The notes beneath the pieces are model-generated. The model saw only the letters and a program-made list of their open reading frames with translations, was not told the origin of the DNA and did no database searches. Shown here piece by piece: positions 25,201 through 37,200 of a stretch of 64,000 nucleotides of DNA. The first letter of the stretch is position 1; each line of letters starts with the position of its first letter. The translations under genes and the position numbers were made by a program. The DNA comes from Gnetum montanum (Eukaryota; Streptophyta; Gnetopsida; Gnetales; Gnetaceae), in contig MNCI01026912.1 in the NCBI GenBank assembly GCA_015680685.1, positions 995,541-1,059,540 on the forward strand. The letters are read 5' to 3'.

Positions 25201-28200
25201 AAGTAAGCAAGTGGAAAATTTTCAGTTGCATCGTAAAGAGTCATGAACCTGTGATGATGAAGAACTTTGAATCAGTGTGAAGGTTGTAGCATTGTTAGAG
25301 GAAGGTACAATCCCAAGAACCAACTCTGGAATATAAGCAGCCTAAAGGAGAAAGCATTATGACAAGACAAAAATAGAACTAGTACTAGTTGTGCTTTGTC
25401 CACTATTGTACAATTGGTACTAGCCTATGATAGTAGAACAATATTATTAGCAAATCTTATTATATATAATAATTTCATAAATTGATGTAGAACTTACGAT
25501 ACTTAGATTTGTATGAATAATATTAATTACACTTAAATAACAACTTACAATCAACAATTAATGATTTAGGATGCTACAAACAATAACTCTAGTAGAATTG
25601 GAATTTGAAAGGCTTGTAACTTGAAGCCCAAGAAATTCCAAGATGGTATTAGATTGATGCTGCAAAATACCAATAACAAGAAGGATCAATGAAAGTGCAA
25701 GAATTTGGACAAAAATCAAGTATCCAAATTATAGAGTAAGTCCAAAAGGAATAAGCCTACGAGTTATGGTTTACAACTAAAGAGGACTGCATAGAGATAA
25801 ATGTCCAAAATCCAAAAAGAATCATTCATGAACCAAGGAATTAGACATAAGTTGAACAAGGAATGACAAATGAAGGATAGGCTGCAATCTCAAATGAAAA
25901 TTCATCATCAGATATTCCTTTTAGTGATTCAATCAACAAGAAAAGAAGATGATGTTCCAAAAGGGATTACAACCATTGACATTAACATTACAAGGTGTAA
26001 AAGAAAGATCAAAGAAAACAAAGAATGTCTAAAATGAACAAATTGGTAGCAAAATAAAATTGTTGTTATGACGAAAGCCACTTGAAGAAGATAGGAGATC
26101 CAAAGAAAGTTTTCAAGCTTACAATTTGTAGTCAAAGATATCAATCTACATCAGTTTCCTACTTGATGAGGCGCACATCAAGAAAGGAGTTGCAATGTCT
26201 AAAGTTATAGAAAGAAGCATCATTTTGAAATTATTTAACAATGGACCTTTTGTGTTTTTTATGTGAATATGCATTTTGAGTTTGGTGAGACAACAATGAT
26301 ACATGTAGAAAAGACTAGAGAATATACAAAAGAAGGAAAAGAATCTTAAGATGTCGGAATTAGAATGAGAATTGTTGGAATTTCTTACCTAGTTTGGCCA
26401 TCTAGCAAGTGATTTTGGAGTTTAAGGTCCCACTAAAAGAGGGTGGTCCCACCTTAGTGGGAAGATATGAAATAATCATGTTTCTATTTTGCACTTATAT
26501 ATAGCATTATTCCCTAGAAATTTATATTGTAAGGTTGGTGCCAAATCTAGAAAAAGACATCAAGTTGTGATGATCTTAACATATAAATTCTTTCAAAATA
26601 CTGTAATCAATCTAGAGGAAGAATGAGAAATTATACCACATGAAGTAAAGTAAAGAGTCAAATCATTTTATAAAAAGAAAGCTTTGAACATAAGGGAGTT
26701 GAGATGAGAAATGAGTTGACTATTTAGGAATTTTCTCAGTGGTTCCTTCAGATAGAAGATCCAAACCCTGGGAAATTAGATCACAGTAAAACTTAGATCA
26801 AAGTGCAAAGCAATCTACCCTGTTGTGAATTTCAACTATATGACATTCTATCCTTGACTATATTAGGTTAAAGCCTACAACTTCATCATCAAACAATGAT
26901 ATTTATACATCGATCAAGATTTAACATGGTTATAAATTCATGAGCAAAGGGGGGAAAAGCTATGTTGCAAAATATGAAATTGTTAGAAGCTGGCCATTAT
27001 GCACCAAGGAAGATATTTTGCTACTTGCATTCAAAATTAACCATTTACAAATTTGTAAACATGAAGATAAAGGAGTCGAGAAACTAATGCTTGGAGGGAA
27101 GTGTTAGAGTGTATTCGTAAGTTGACATACAATTATTAGTTTCTGAACATGAAACAATCTTATGATGGAGTTATGAAAGGTTATAACTATTTGTGAAGTA
27201 GAAGTGGCTATAAGCTATGCTTTGTAAGATATAATTCATCATGGAACATAGGAAGAAGAACTTGTAAGCAATAGTAATAAAAGATATCCATCATACATTG
27301 TATGAGGTTCATGATCAACAAAGTGTAAATATGTCAAGTAAGAAAGGGCTCCTCAAAAGCTGTTCTCTAAGGAAGAACATTTTGTTAAGCTGAAGACATT
27401 GGTCCAAGTTTTTTAGGATATATGAAGATAAAGTTTGTGAAACATAGTCATAGAATAAATGCTCATGAATTGTGACTCCTGAAAATGCCTGGCATCCAAA
27501 AGGAGTTAGTAGCATAGAGGACTAGATTGAAGAATGCACACACAGTGAGGTTGTAAGCTAATTCAAAGGAAGAACTCACATGATGAAAAGAGGAATTTGT
27601 GGAGTAAGAGATCTCTAAATGAAAGAGTGAGACAGTTGTACTAGCCTAGTTATGGAGTGTTGGGGCTTGTAGAGTCTAGCTGATGTAAGACTAAGTAAGT
27701 GGAAAATTCCCACCCATCATAAGGTGAAGGTGTATTGGCGTAGATGAAGGTGATGTGTTCCATCATCGGTGGTGGACATTTGTACTAATTCAAGTGAGTT
27801 TGAAGAGGAGGCTTCGGAGGGAAGTGCTAACCAGAGGGTTATTGGGGAGATAGAGGTGGGGGAGTTGTCACAACCTCGGGAGGTTGGAAGAGCCCCAAGG
27901 AGGGGATGGGACTCTTATAATGCAGGGGAGGAGCGAGGCAGGGGGCATCATCGAGAATGGTGACCCTATTGGCCTAGGAGGAGGAGTAGGTGGTTTGGGC
28001 GAAGCGATTGTGATGATGGTAGGATGAGGTCCAGATGGAACGGGAAAGGCTGAGATGCATGGAGGAGGAGTTCTAGCGGAACTTGAGTGGTTGAGGGGAG
28101 TAACAAGGGAAAAACGGATGCAGCATGATTTCGTAGATGCAACAGCCAAATAGGCATTGGAAGAGGAGCTACAACAGAAAATTTGAGAAGAGCTTCAAGA

Positions 28201-31200
28201 GGAAGCTAGACTCCAAGAGTGGGAAAGAGAGGTGCAACGGCGGCACAAGGAAGAGGAATGCGAGGAGGTGGAGATCCAGACACACCTGGATTGAGCTCAT
28301 GAAGATTGCACACGCGTGTGGCTAGAGGAAGGGAAATACCCCTATGTGATATTGAATATCAGGCCTATTGTGCCGTGGGGGTCGTTTTGGTGCCACATCC
28401 GCCATGAAAGTCAAAAGCTGCATTTGGATGAAAGGGGAATGTAAGGAGCATGCGAGGAAGGAGACGAGCTTTAAAGAATTGCAAGAGGTAGTGGTCTTTG
28501 TGGCCTCACAGCATCATTGGCTTGTGTTGAATACCCTCTATAGCTAGGAGAGGTGTTGTTGCCAGTGCTCGATGCTTCCTTTGCATCTTTAGGCGGTTGC
28601 TGTGGAGTTTTGTTCAATTGGGCCTAGGTGCAGGTTTCCTAGATGGGATCTATCTTTGTTTTTTCTATATGTATTTGTCTGATTTTTGTTGCTTATGTTG
28701 TCTTGATCCCTGATCCCTCGGGGGGATTTCTGGTGGGTGGGGGAAGGGATTGTTACCCCCCAAGTTTTGAGACGAGGGGAGATGCTTTTTCCCCTCTTTT
28801 GATGTTGCTATGTTGTACATATTTTGTTTTATTTAATCTTACACCTGAAGTTTTTCCAAAAGAAAAAAAAAACTATAGCTGAATTGGAATTTAAAGGGCT
28901 TGGAACCTAAAGCCCAAGAAATAGCAACATAGTTAGAATAGAAATTGCAAGATAGAAAATTTAGGAAAATTACTATTCCTCGCATGATTGAGTTGTCTAT
29001 GCTGAGTGGTAGTTGTCTCCTTCACTGTGCAAACCATTCCTATGGAAACATGCAAAGGATACATCAATTCTTCTTTTTTCTACTCAAGCTATCACATGGG
29101 CCCCTTTACTAATTTTCTAGCAAGCATTTCCAAAGCTCTTGGTCATCCTTTTGCATCTAGCTGTCTTGTAGAAATTGGAGCCCTAGCAATAGCATCAATG
29201 GGAAAGTCGATCCATCATTCTTTCTTAAAACAATAGTACCAATACCATGGACTTCACATTTGCTACCATCTCTAAGATATATGTTATTGTCATTATCATT
29301 ATTTATCATCCTAGCCTTATCCCAACTATATGAATTCTTTTCTGCTGTTTGCTTCTATTAAGAGTTAAATAAACATTACTACCCAAATCTTGGATGTTTT
29401 TCTTCATGCTTACAAACCATATATATTTAGGCATACATCTCCAAGAGTCACATATTGATTTGGCATAGGCACACGTGAAATAAAATTTCCCTATATGGAG
29501 CAACATGAAAGGAAGCTCCTGAATGTAATATATATACCTCTGGAATGGATTATCATGAAATATTCACATCTACTTGTGCAATCATCGCAGCATCAGTCTC
29601 TCCATTTGATTGGTTTCCTAAGGCATTGGCTTTCTATTTCCTCTTTTCTTTCATATGCCAACAATCCCTTTATCGATGTCTCTTTCGTAGTAGCAGCATA
29701 ACATGTTCCTGCTACTAGATTTACCTCTGTTTTTGCTTTTTCCACATTTTCCTTGTTTGTTTCAAGAATATCCTCTTTCTGGTGCAAGGGCTTCTCTTGC
29801 ATTTTCACCACTATTACATCCTACAACATATCTTTTTTCTATGTTCAGAAAAGTGAAAAAGTATTAACAGAGGTATTGTTCTTATAAGGAGAAGTCAGTA
29901 TTATTGTAATCACAACTCTCCAACTAGGAGGCAGCAAAATTAGCATATCAGTAATGCACTGCTCTTCTGTGAAATTTATGTTCAAATCATCCTACTGTGA
30001 AAATATATTTTGCATCTTTTCCAGGTGGTTTAATAGCTTCGCTACTTCATTCATCTTAGTTGTAAACGCTTGACTCAACAGCACAATTTTTAAACCATAG
30101 ACGGTTAATCATACCTATATTTTAGCTTTTTCCAAACCTCTGACGTTGTTATAACTTTTGTGTGTGCTTTCAAAATATTGTTGCTGAGGCAAGCCACTAT
30201 CAGTGAAAGAGCTGTTTGATTCAATTTGTTTCACTTTTTACTCAACATGGCCATTATCGAAGGAGCATCCTTAAGCCCAGAATCTTTGTGTGGTTTAGCA
30301 TTTGTCTTCAAGGAAACATTGCGTTCTTTTGGCTCCAGAATATCAGGCACGCCAATTTTCCAAGCACGCCAATTTTCAGTGCCAATTAGACTATTAGTGG
30401 TTTGCAGACAGTTCATAGAAATTCAATTTGTACTGAAATAGAAGCACTTCTAACCAAAAAAAGTAAATAGAATTATAACACTGACAGTTTGGAGAGACTC
30501 GATCACTCCACTGGAAAGGACTGACAATAAGAAAAAGCAGAATAAGCCAAGCCTAGATACACACCAAAAGAAGAGGAAGAAGGCTCCTTCTCAAGCTCAT
30601 CATCACGACCTGAAATAATTGTATTCTCTGCTGAAATAGCAGGGAGGGAAGTATCAGGGTCTGCAATCTTATCATCTGGAATATCAGGACAACAAATAAT
30701 GTTTTGCTTTACATTACAACAGTATTGGTTTACGTACATTATCTCGTGGAGAATAAGGCTCTGATTATTTCACAAGATTTTCAAAGCTTGTTCACCTTAT
30801 TGAGTTAATTGGATTGAAACCCTCATTTATCTTTTTTCCTCTTGAATTTTACTGTAGGGTTTTAACTTGGTAAAGATCCTCCTAAGCTCATAATGAAAAC
30901 ATGTCTTTGATTGTGGTAAAAATGCAAAGCTATACCAACATTAAAAGCTTGAGCAATATTAAATTGCATATATTTTCCTTGGGTTTTCAATTAAGTTACA
31001 ACCACGTAGAGTTGAACATTGATTAAACATATGGCATTCATTATAATAGTTGCAGAAGTTAGGGAAACAACTAGCTGTATATATTTAATTTCTCTTATCA
31101 TGAAAGAGTGTCTTCTTTCTATTTAAGAGGTTTATCTTTATAAATCGTTGATGAACATCAAAATGGGTGGATACAGTTTTATCACGGATAATGTTCTCAA

Positions 31201-34200
31201 GGAAATAAACTATCTCATATTTAGACATTTCAAATATTGAAGGACGATTTGGAAGTTCAACAAAGTGGAAACACGCATGGGTTTAGCATTGGCATCAAAA
31301 TTTACCTGATTTATGATAATATATTTTCCCACATTTTGTCTCTCCATATGACTGAATGTGTATGGTTGTGCATAATTTTGGAACTGCTGAAGTAGATTGA
31401 TTGCATTATTGTGTTGCTTGCCGAATCGTCAGGTTATGGATCTGATTCAAAGTTTATTTTGTTTTACATTGGATTTGGCCCGATTACATAGTGAGTTCTT
31501 TTTATGGGAATGTTATATTGGCATTTCTTTAGGGAAGATCCCTAGCACAATACCAAAACTGAAACTATTTTTAATTATGTCTAGACCCAATGCATCTATT
31601 GAACTAGTTCGGTCTCAACCGATTTTTGCATATTGCTTAACATCTCACCATGCAACCTATTACGGATTGAACTCGTGACTTGAGAATGTGAGACACACAC
31701 CTTAACTAACAAGTCACAATACAATTTCTAGTTTTAATTCATTCTTGTCTTGAGTTAATTGTTGCCAATGCTAGATTGATTGCCAGTTTAATATGTATTG
31801 ATGGACCAACTGATTAAAAAATTAACTTTGCATTTTTGGATGATACTTTGGAAACTTTGGTGGTAGCTCTTGCTTCCTAGGAATGGGTTTTCACTAAAGC
31901 ACTTGGTCTTGATATTATGGGCTCATATTTTGAACCTCTAAATAATGTTTATTATGTGCAATTGAAAAATATATACGTGGTTTTAAAACAATGAAAAACG
32001 TTTTCGAAGATCCTTCTAGATCATCAGGAAATATGGTCAAAATATTTAGGGTCGTTCTCCTACATTTTGTTACTGAATGGTGTCATTCCTTGACTTTCTT
32101 TAACAGGAGAGATGCTACTAGTTGAACAAGCAAAGGTAAATCATGTTTGTTTGTTCTTTTAATATTTAGATTAGCAGAGTAAATTGAGTGACATTTTCAG
32201 ATTTTTTAAAATAAGTTTTGGTGGGTAGTTGCAGCAAGTTTTTTGAAAACATTTAACCTTCGATAGTTTTGTCGAAGTTGATGATTTAAGAAAGTAACAA
32301 TATCAACTTGATATTTTTAATATAATAACCAGTTATTGAACTATGCACCAGTAAAGGATTCCATAAGAAATGGAACTACGGTGGTATACAATTAGTTAAG
32401 TTAAACAAAGGAATATTCTCTATAGTGAATTGTCACATATCATTTCTTTTAACTAGATGAAATTGAGACAACAATCATCATATTTTTGATTTTATCCTAT
32501 CAAAATAAACTACCTGATCTTTTTTGGAAGAAATTCGACTTGTTATTAATTCCAAAAAATTAAAAAAAAAACAAAGTTGTACATCAGTATAGCTTGGGTT
32601 AGTGTGGTTGACCCCACTTCCCTAGGCTTGCAAGGCATCGTGGCCTTGTTGCCGGATATTCCCCTTTACATGTCCCTATTTTATCCCTTTTTCCCTATTT
32701 TACCCCACTGTGTAGGTTGGCCTTGTAGCTGCGCCCCATTCTCGACCCCCCATGTCCCCACCCAACAAGACCCCGAACATGACCTGTTCTCACTAGTCGT
32801 GCGCAGCTTGAGCTTTCTTGCTCCATCCTGTAGTTTGATCTTGCCCTTGTGTTGACTCCCTACTCTCCTCTCCAGGTAGCGATTAAGATGCCCTGGTATC
32901 CACTGTGGATTGGTTGTCAGTAGTGTTTGTGCTCATTGCTAGTCGGTGTTGATTTTCCATAATGAGCTATGCAAGACCTACCCTGTTTTTGGAAATGATG
33001 CCTTCCGTCCACTACAGGGTCTAAATCCACATGTATGTAGCCTCCTGTTGTGCCTCTTGTCTTATGTTCACCCACCTTAGTTGCCACCACTCCCTTTCTT
33101 CCTTCCTTGCCTGTTCTGTCACTCTACTACACTCCGCAGAGATGTCCCAGCAATTCCCACTCTGCTTGGGCCTTCCCTCCTCATCTTGCCCTGGTCTTGT
33201 GCCACACCCCTCGGTGCCTATAGCTGTGCCCACCACGACACTACTAGTTTCTTGCGGCCTTGTCTTAGATCCCTAAGCCTTGCCCTGTCATTGGTAATAT
33301 ACCAACATAGTGAACAATGATGGGATTGAAGTACCCGTACACCATAGCACCATTATCACTCTAGGGTGTTGCCTAGGCTGTTGTCACCTCAAAGAGTCCC
33401 AGAAGAATTGGGGCACGTTAATGGTGGTACCATGCTGCATATGCTTCAAGAACGTAAAATGAACACCATCCAGTTTGTGGGGGTATCCAAATTGCACGAA
33501 ATATCTTTCAACCAAAACAACTGCTTCCCTCCACACCCCTTGCAATGCCAATCTTTGGATGTGACTACTGGTTGTCTTAGGAATGTCTCCCAGGAAGAAC
33601 TCCACCGCATCAGTCTGTGCATGCACCATCGATGCAATCACCTCTCCCTTCAAGGCGACCCCTAAGGCGGTTGCCAACATCGGCATCGAGATAGTAATTC
33701 TCTTCCCTCAGAATTTAGTCTTGTTACCCTCCCAATTTTTGAAGAACTGTGCAGTTGGTAGTCCCTATTCGCCTTCCATGTGCGGCAACATATCTTACTA
33801 GCCCATCCGTTGAACCAAAGACCATAGCTTCACCTACTTTGCAAATTTCGTCCATGAGGGTTCAAAACGGAGCAGTTGCCCCATAGCTTCTATGACCTTG
33901 TTCCACAGCGCCGGTATTTCTTGGGCCACCATCGCCATCATGGGTAGGGCTAGGCCCTGGAAGACTAGTGAATTCTGATGCTTCCAAACCACCCACAGTG
34001 TGGCCAACCCTATGGAGTCCCCGTGGCAAGTGAAGGGGGTAAGATTGGCCACGTGCTAGACTGCCAGAGTGAATTGACAACTATGTATAAAATGTTGCAG
34101 CGTTTCAATGTTACTATTACACAAAGGACATGTGGGCTCTACATGCACTCCCCTTTCCCTCAACGTGGCACGTAGTGGGAGTGCCTGATGATTAACCAAC

Positions 34201-37200
34201 CAAATGCCTTTATCTTCTCAGGCAGGTGACCTTTCCAAGTTTCAATTCACGTGTGCTTTGGCGGGTAAATGTGTTTTACAATCTCCTTAGGGTGCTACTC
34301 TAGCAAACCTAATTGCTCCATCTTGTTGGCATGCTGGCTTAAGTTTTTCCAGAGGTGGGAATTGCTTGCACTGGCCTCCCAACAATGGTACTTCGGATGG
34401 AGAATTCGTCCCTACAGCGTTGGATGTTTGGTTTGTCCCAGGAATCTACAGAGAAGCTGTTGTAGACCCAGAATCACCTCATCCTTGAACTGTAAGATGC
34501 CAATCCCCTAGCTGATTTTGGATGTGCTATGATTGCTGAGGACACCAAATGCATTCTTTTGCCCCCTTTCCCCCCTGACCACATGAATTCTCTAATGATT
34601 TTGTCAATTCTCTGCATCACCCTTGTCAGCGGTGTGGCCATAGACGCGGCAAACTTGGCCGTGGCCATCAGAATAGTAGAGACAAGAATCATATTTCCCT
34701 TGTGTGACAAGAAACGACTAGTCCAATGAGTGGTTTTTGTTTGGATCCTCTCCACCAACCCTAGCCATGCCTTCTTCCACTGCCATTCAAAGATGGCATG
34801 CCAAGATACTTGTCCTGTGTGCTGCTCGGTAGAATACCCAGTGTCTGAGTGATTTTTGCCCCCACCGTTTGCGCTGTGTGGACCATGTGAATAGCCAATT
34901 TCCCTGGGTTGATTGTGAGGCCCACCTCCCTCTATAGTTTGTCCAATGCATGCATCAAGGCCTTTGCTTGTGGCACTACTGCCTTGGTAAATATCATCGT
35001 GTTGTCAGCGTAGTGGGCAGCCAGGCAGTGCACACCGTGTATGTTTAGCCCCTAAACCCCTTCCACCAGGCAATAAGAATTTAATAGATCCATGAGCATA
35101 ATGAAAAGGACCAGTGATAGTGGGTCCCTTTGCTATAATGCCCTCCCTATTCCATGGAATCCCCAGAGCTACCTGTCAATGTTAAAGGAGTAGTGGCTGC
35201 TTCGTTGCATTTGGATACATAAATTGACAAACTTGACATCAAATCCCTTCGCTAGCATGATCACTCTAAGAGCCACCCAACTAATAGAGTCGTAAGCCTT
35301 GGTGATATCTAACTTGATGCACATTCTCGGAAATTGAGCCATCTTAAAAGAATGTAGAATCTCCTGCAATAGTAGGACCTGATCTCATAAGAAGCGGTCT
35401 TGGACAAACTTGGCCTAATGTTTCCCCACAAGCTTGGTCATGAGGGGCGCAACACGCCCAACTAGCATCCATGAGAAGATTTGTAGGAGCTTGTTGCACA
35501 CTCCAATGGGCCTGAAGTGCCCTGGTGATGTCGGGTTCAGGACTTTCGGCAATAACACCACTTGAGAGCAATTAATCTCCCTCCGCACCTATTGCTAGGT
35601 GAGCATGCTATTGAACGCATCTAATAGGTTAACTCCCAGAATCTCCTCGAATTCCCTAAAGAATTCAATAGGCCATCCATCCGGCCTCGAAGCTTTGTTA
35701 GATGGTATTGACTTCATGGCTTTGCACAGCTCTTCGCGTGAAAACGGCCTCAACAGTTGCAGGTTATTGGCCCTTGTCAGGACACGTGGGACCTAGACCA
35801 AGATGTGCTTTGTACTTTGCCACCTCCAAACCTCCCCCCAGTATTCCTATAATACTTCCAGTCCTTGTCGGTTATTTGGCAGCCCTCCCTCATCCGTGCT
35901 TGCTAATAGGTTCTGTATCTTGTGCTTGGTAGCCCGATTAGCTTTCATAGCTGCAAAGAAAAACCTTGTGTGTTTATCTTCCTCTTGTAGCCACGTCACC
36001 CACGACCGTTGCTTTCAATAGGCTTCTTCCTCCCGATCCAACTCTTGGAGCTCCCTAAGCAGTTTTTGTTCTTCCTGTCCAAGGTCCACCCCCCTTCCTA
36101 CTGTTGCTGAATTTCTTGCAACTGCCCCTACACTTGCAACTTGTACCCTTTGAAGCTATATTTGTCTTTGAAGGCAATGTTCTTGATATGTTGTTTGAGA
36201 GATCTCAGCCCAGCTTTCAAGAAATCCCTAGGTTCTTGCGCTTCTGTATAGCTTGCCAAGTAGCTTGCATCGGGTGTTTCAGCCAATGTTTGTAAAGCTA
36301 GGTTCGTTCGAACTTAAAAGGCCGAGGAGCTTTGTCCACAATGGTATGGACCTTGCAAATAATAAACCGGTGATTTGATGCTTGCCTTTCCTTACCTTCC
36401 ACCTGAATGTCGTATTCCATCATGGGGTTGAAGTTGATCCGCACTTGGTCAATCTTCAACTACACCTGGTCTGTCCCTCTTCTTGTGTTACTCCATGTGT
36501 ATTTACATCTTGTAATTTCCAAGTTGATTATGTCATATTCTCGAATAAATGCTATGCAATCCATGGCCCCCAGAGGGTCAGAGCAATCTACCTTGAATTT
36601 TTCCCAGCAAAACATCCTTTGATTGAAATCTCCTATCATTATCCACTTGTCTGTGTTGGTAACCAAGTCTGCCACCTATCGGAACTCCTAGATGCGAGCC
36701 TCCCAACTTTGTGCCTCATAGACATTGGTTATCCAAATATTTGCTTGAGGTATGTGCATTGTCAAGCTCCAGTCGGACATGTCCACCAAATTGATCTGGT
36801 CCTTAGTTAGGACTGCCAATCCTCCTACTCTACCTCAGTTTGGCACCATTTGCACGTGCCAACCCTCCCACTATATGAACTGTCGCTCTAAGGCTAGCAG
36901 CTTTGTTTCCTATAGGCATATGATATCACATACCTTTTCCCTCACAATCCTTTTCAAGGTATTTCTTTTGTATGGGGTACCTTGTCCTTGGCAATTCCAG
37001 GAAAATATCTTCATGGGGACATAGATAGACATATGTGATACACCTCCTAGAGTGTGTGCTGCACTCCCAAATCAAGGTCCAACTATGTGGACTTTTTTCG
37101 TGTGTTGGCTGCATTTGGACATCCTACTTTGTTCATTGGTTGGGTGAGCACGACACCTTGCACATTCGCATCCTTCGTTCCCAGGATGTCCTTCATTTTT

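Larger units (their letters stand above)
25158..28935 (+). mobile_element. degenerate LTR element, interrupted by an L1 fragment
   Basis: Two pairs of repeats in the same order suggest two LTRs. 25158-25230 resembles 27659-27725 (both start TGTT and share GTGGAAAATT). 25586-25641 matches 28874-28929 at about 82 percent (shared AGCCCAAGAAAT). Just after the first LTR lies TGGTATTAGATT (about 25643-25654), 9 of 12 matches to the Met-tRNA primer site. The second LTR is split by L1 fragment 2 and has lost its middle. About 2 kb of internal DNA has no readable gag or pol, so it would be a non-autonomous or very old element. Confidence 0.4.
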
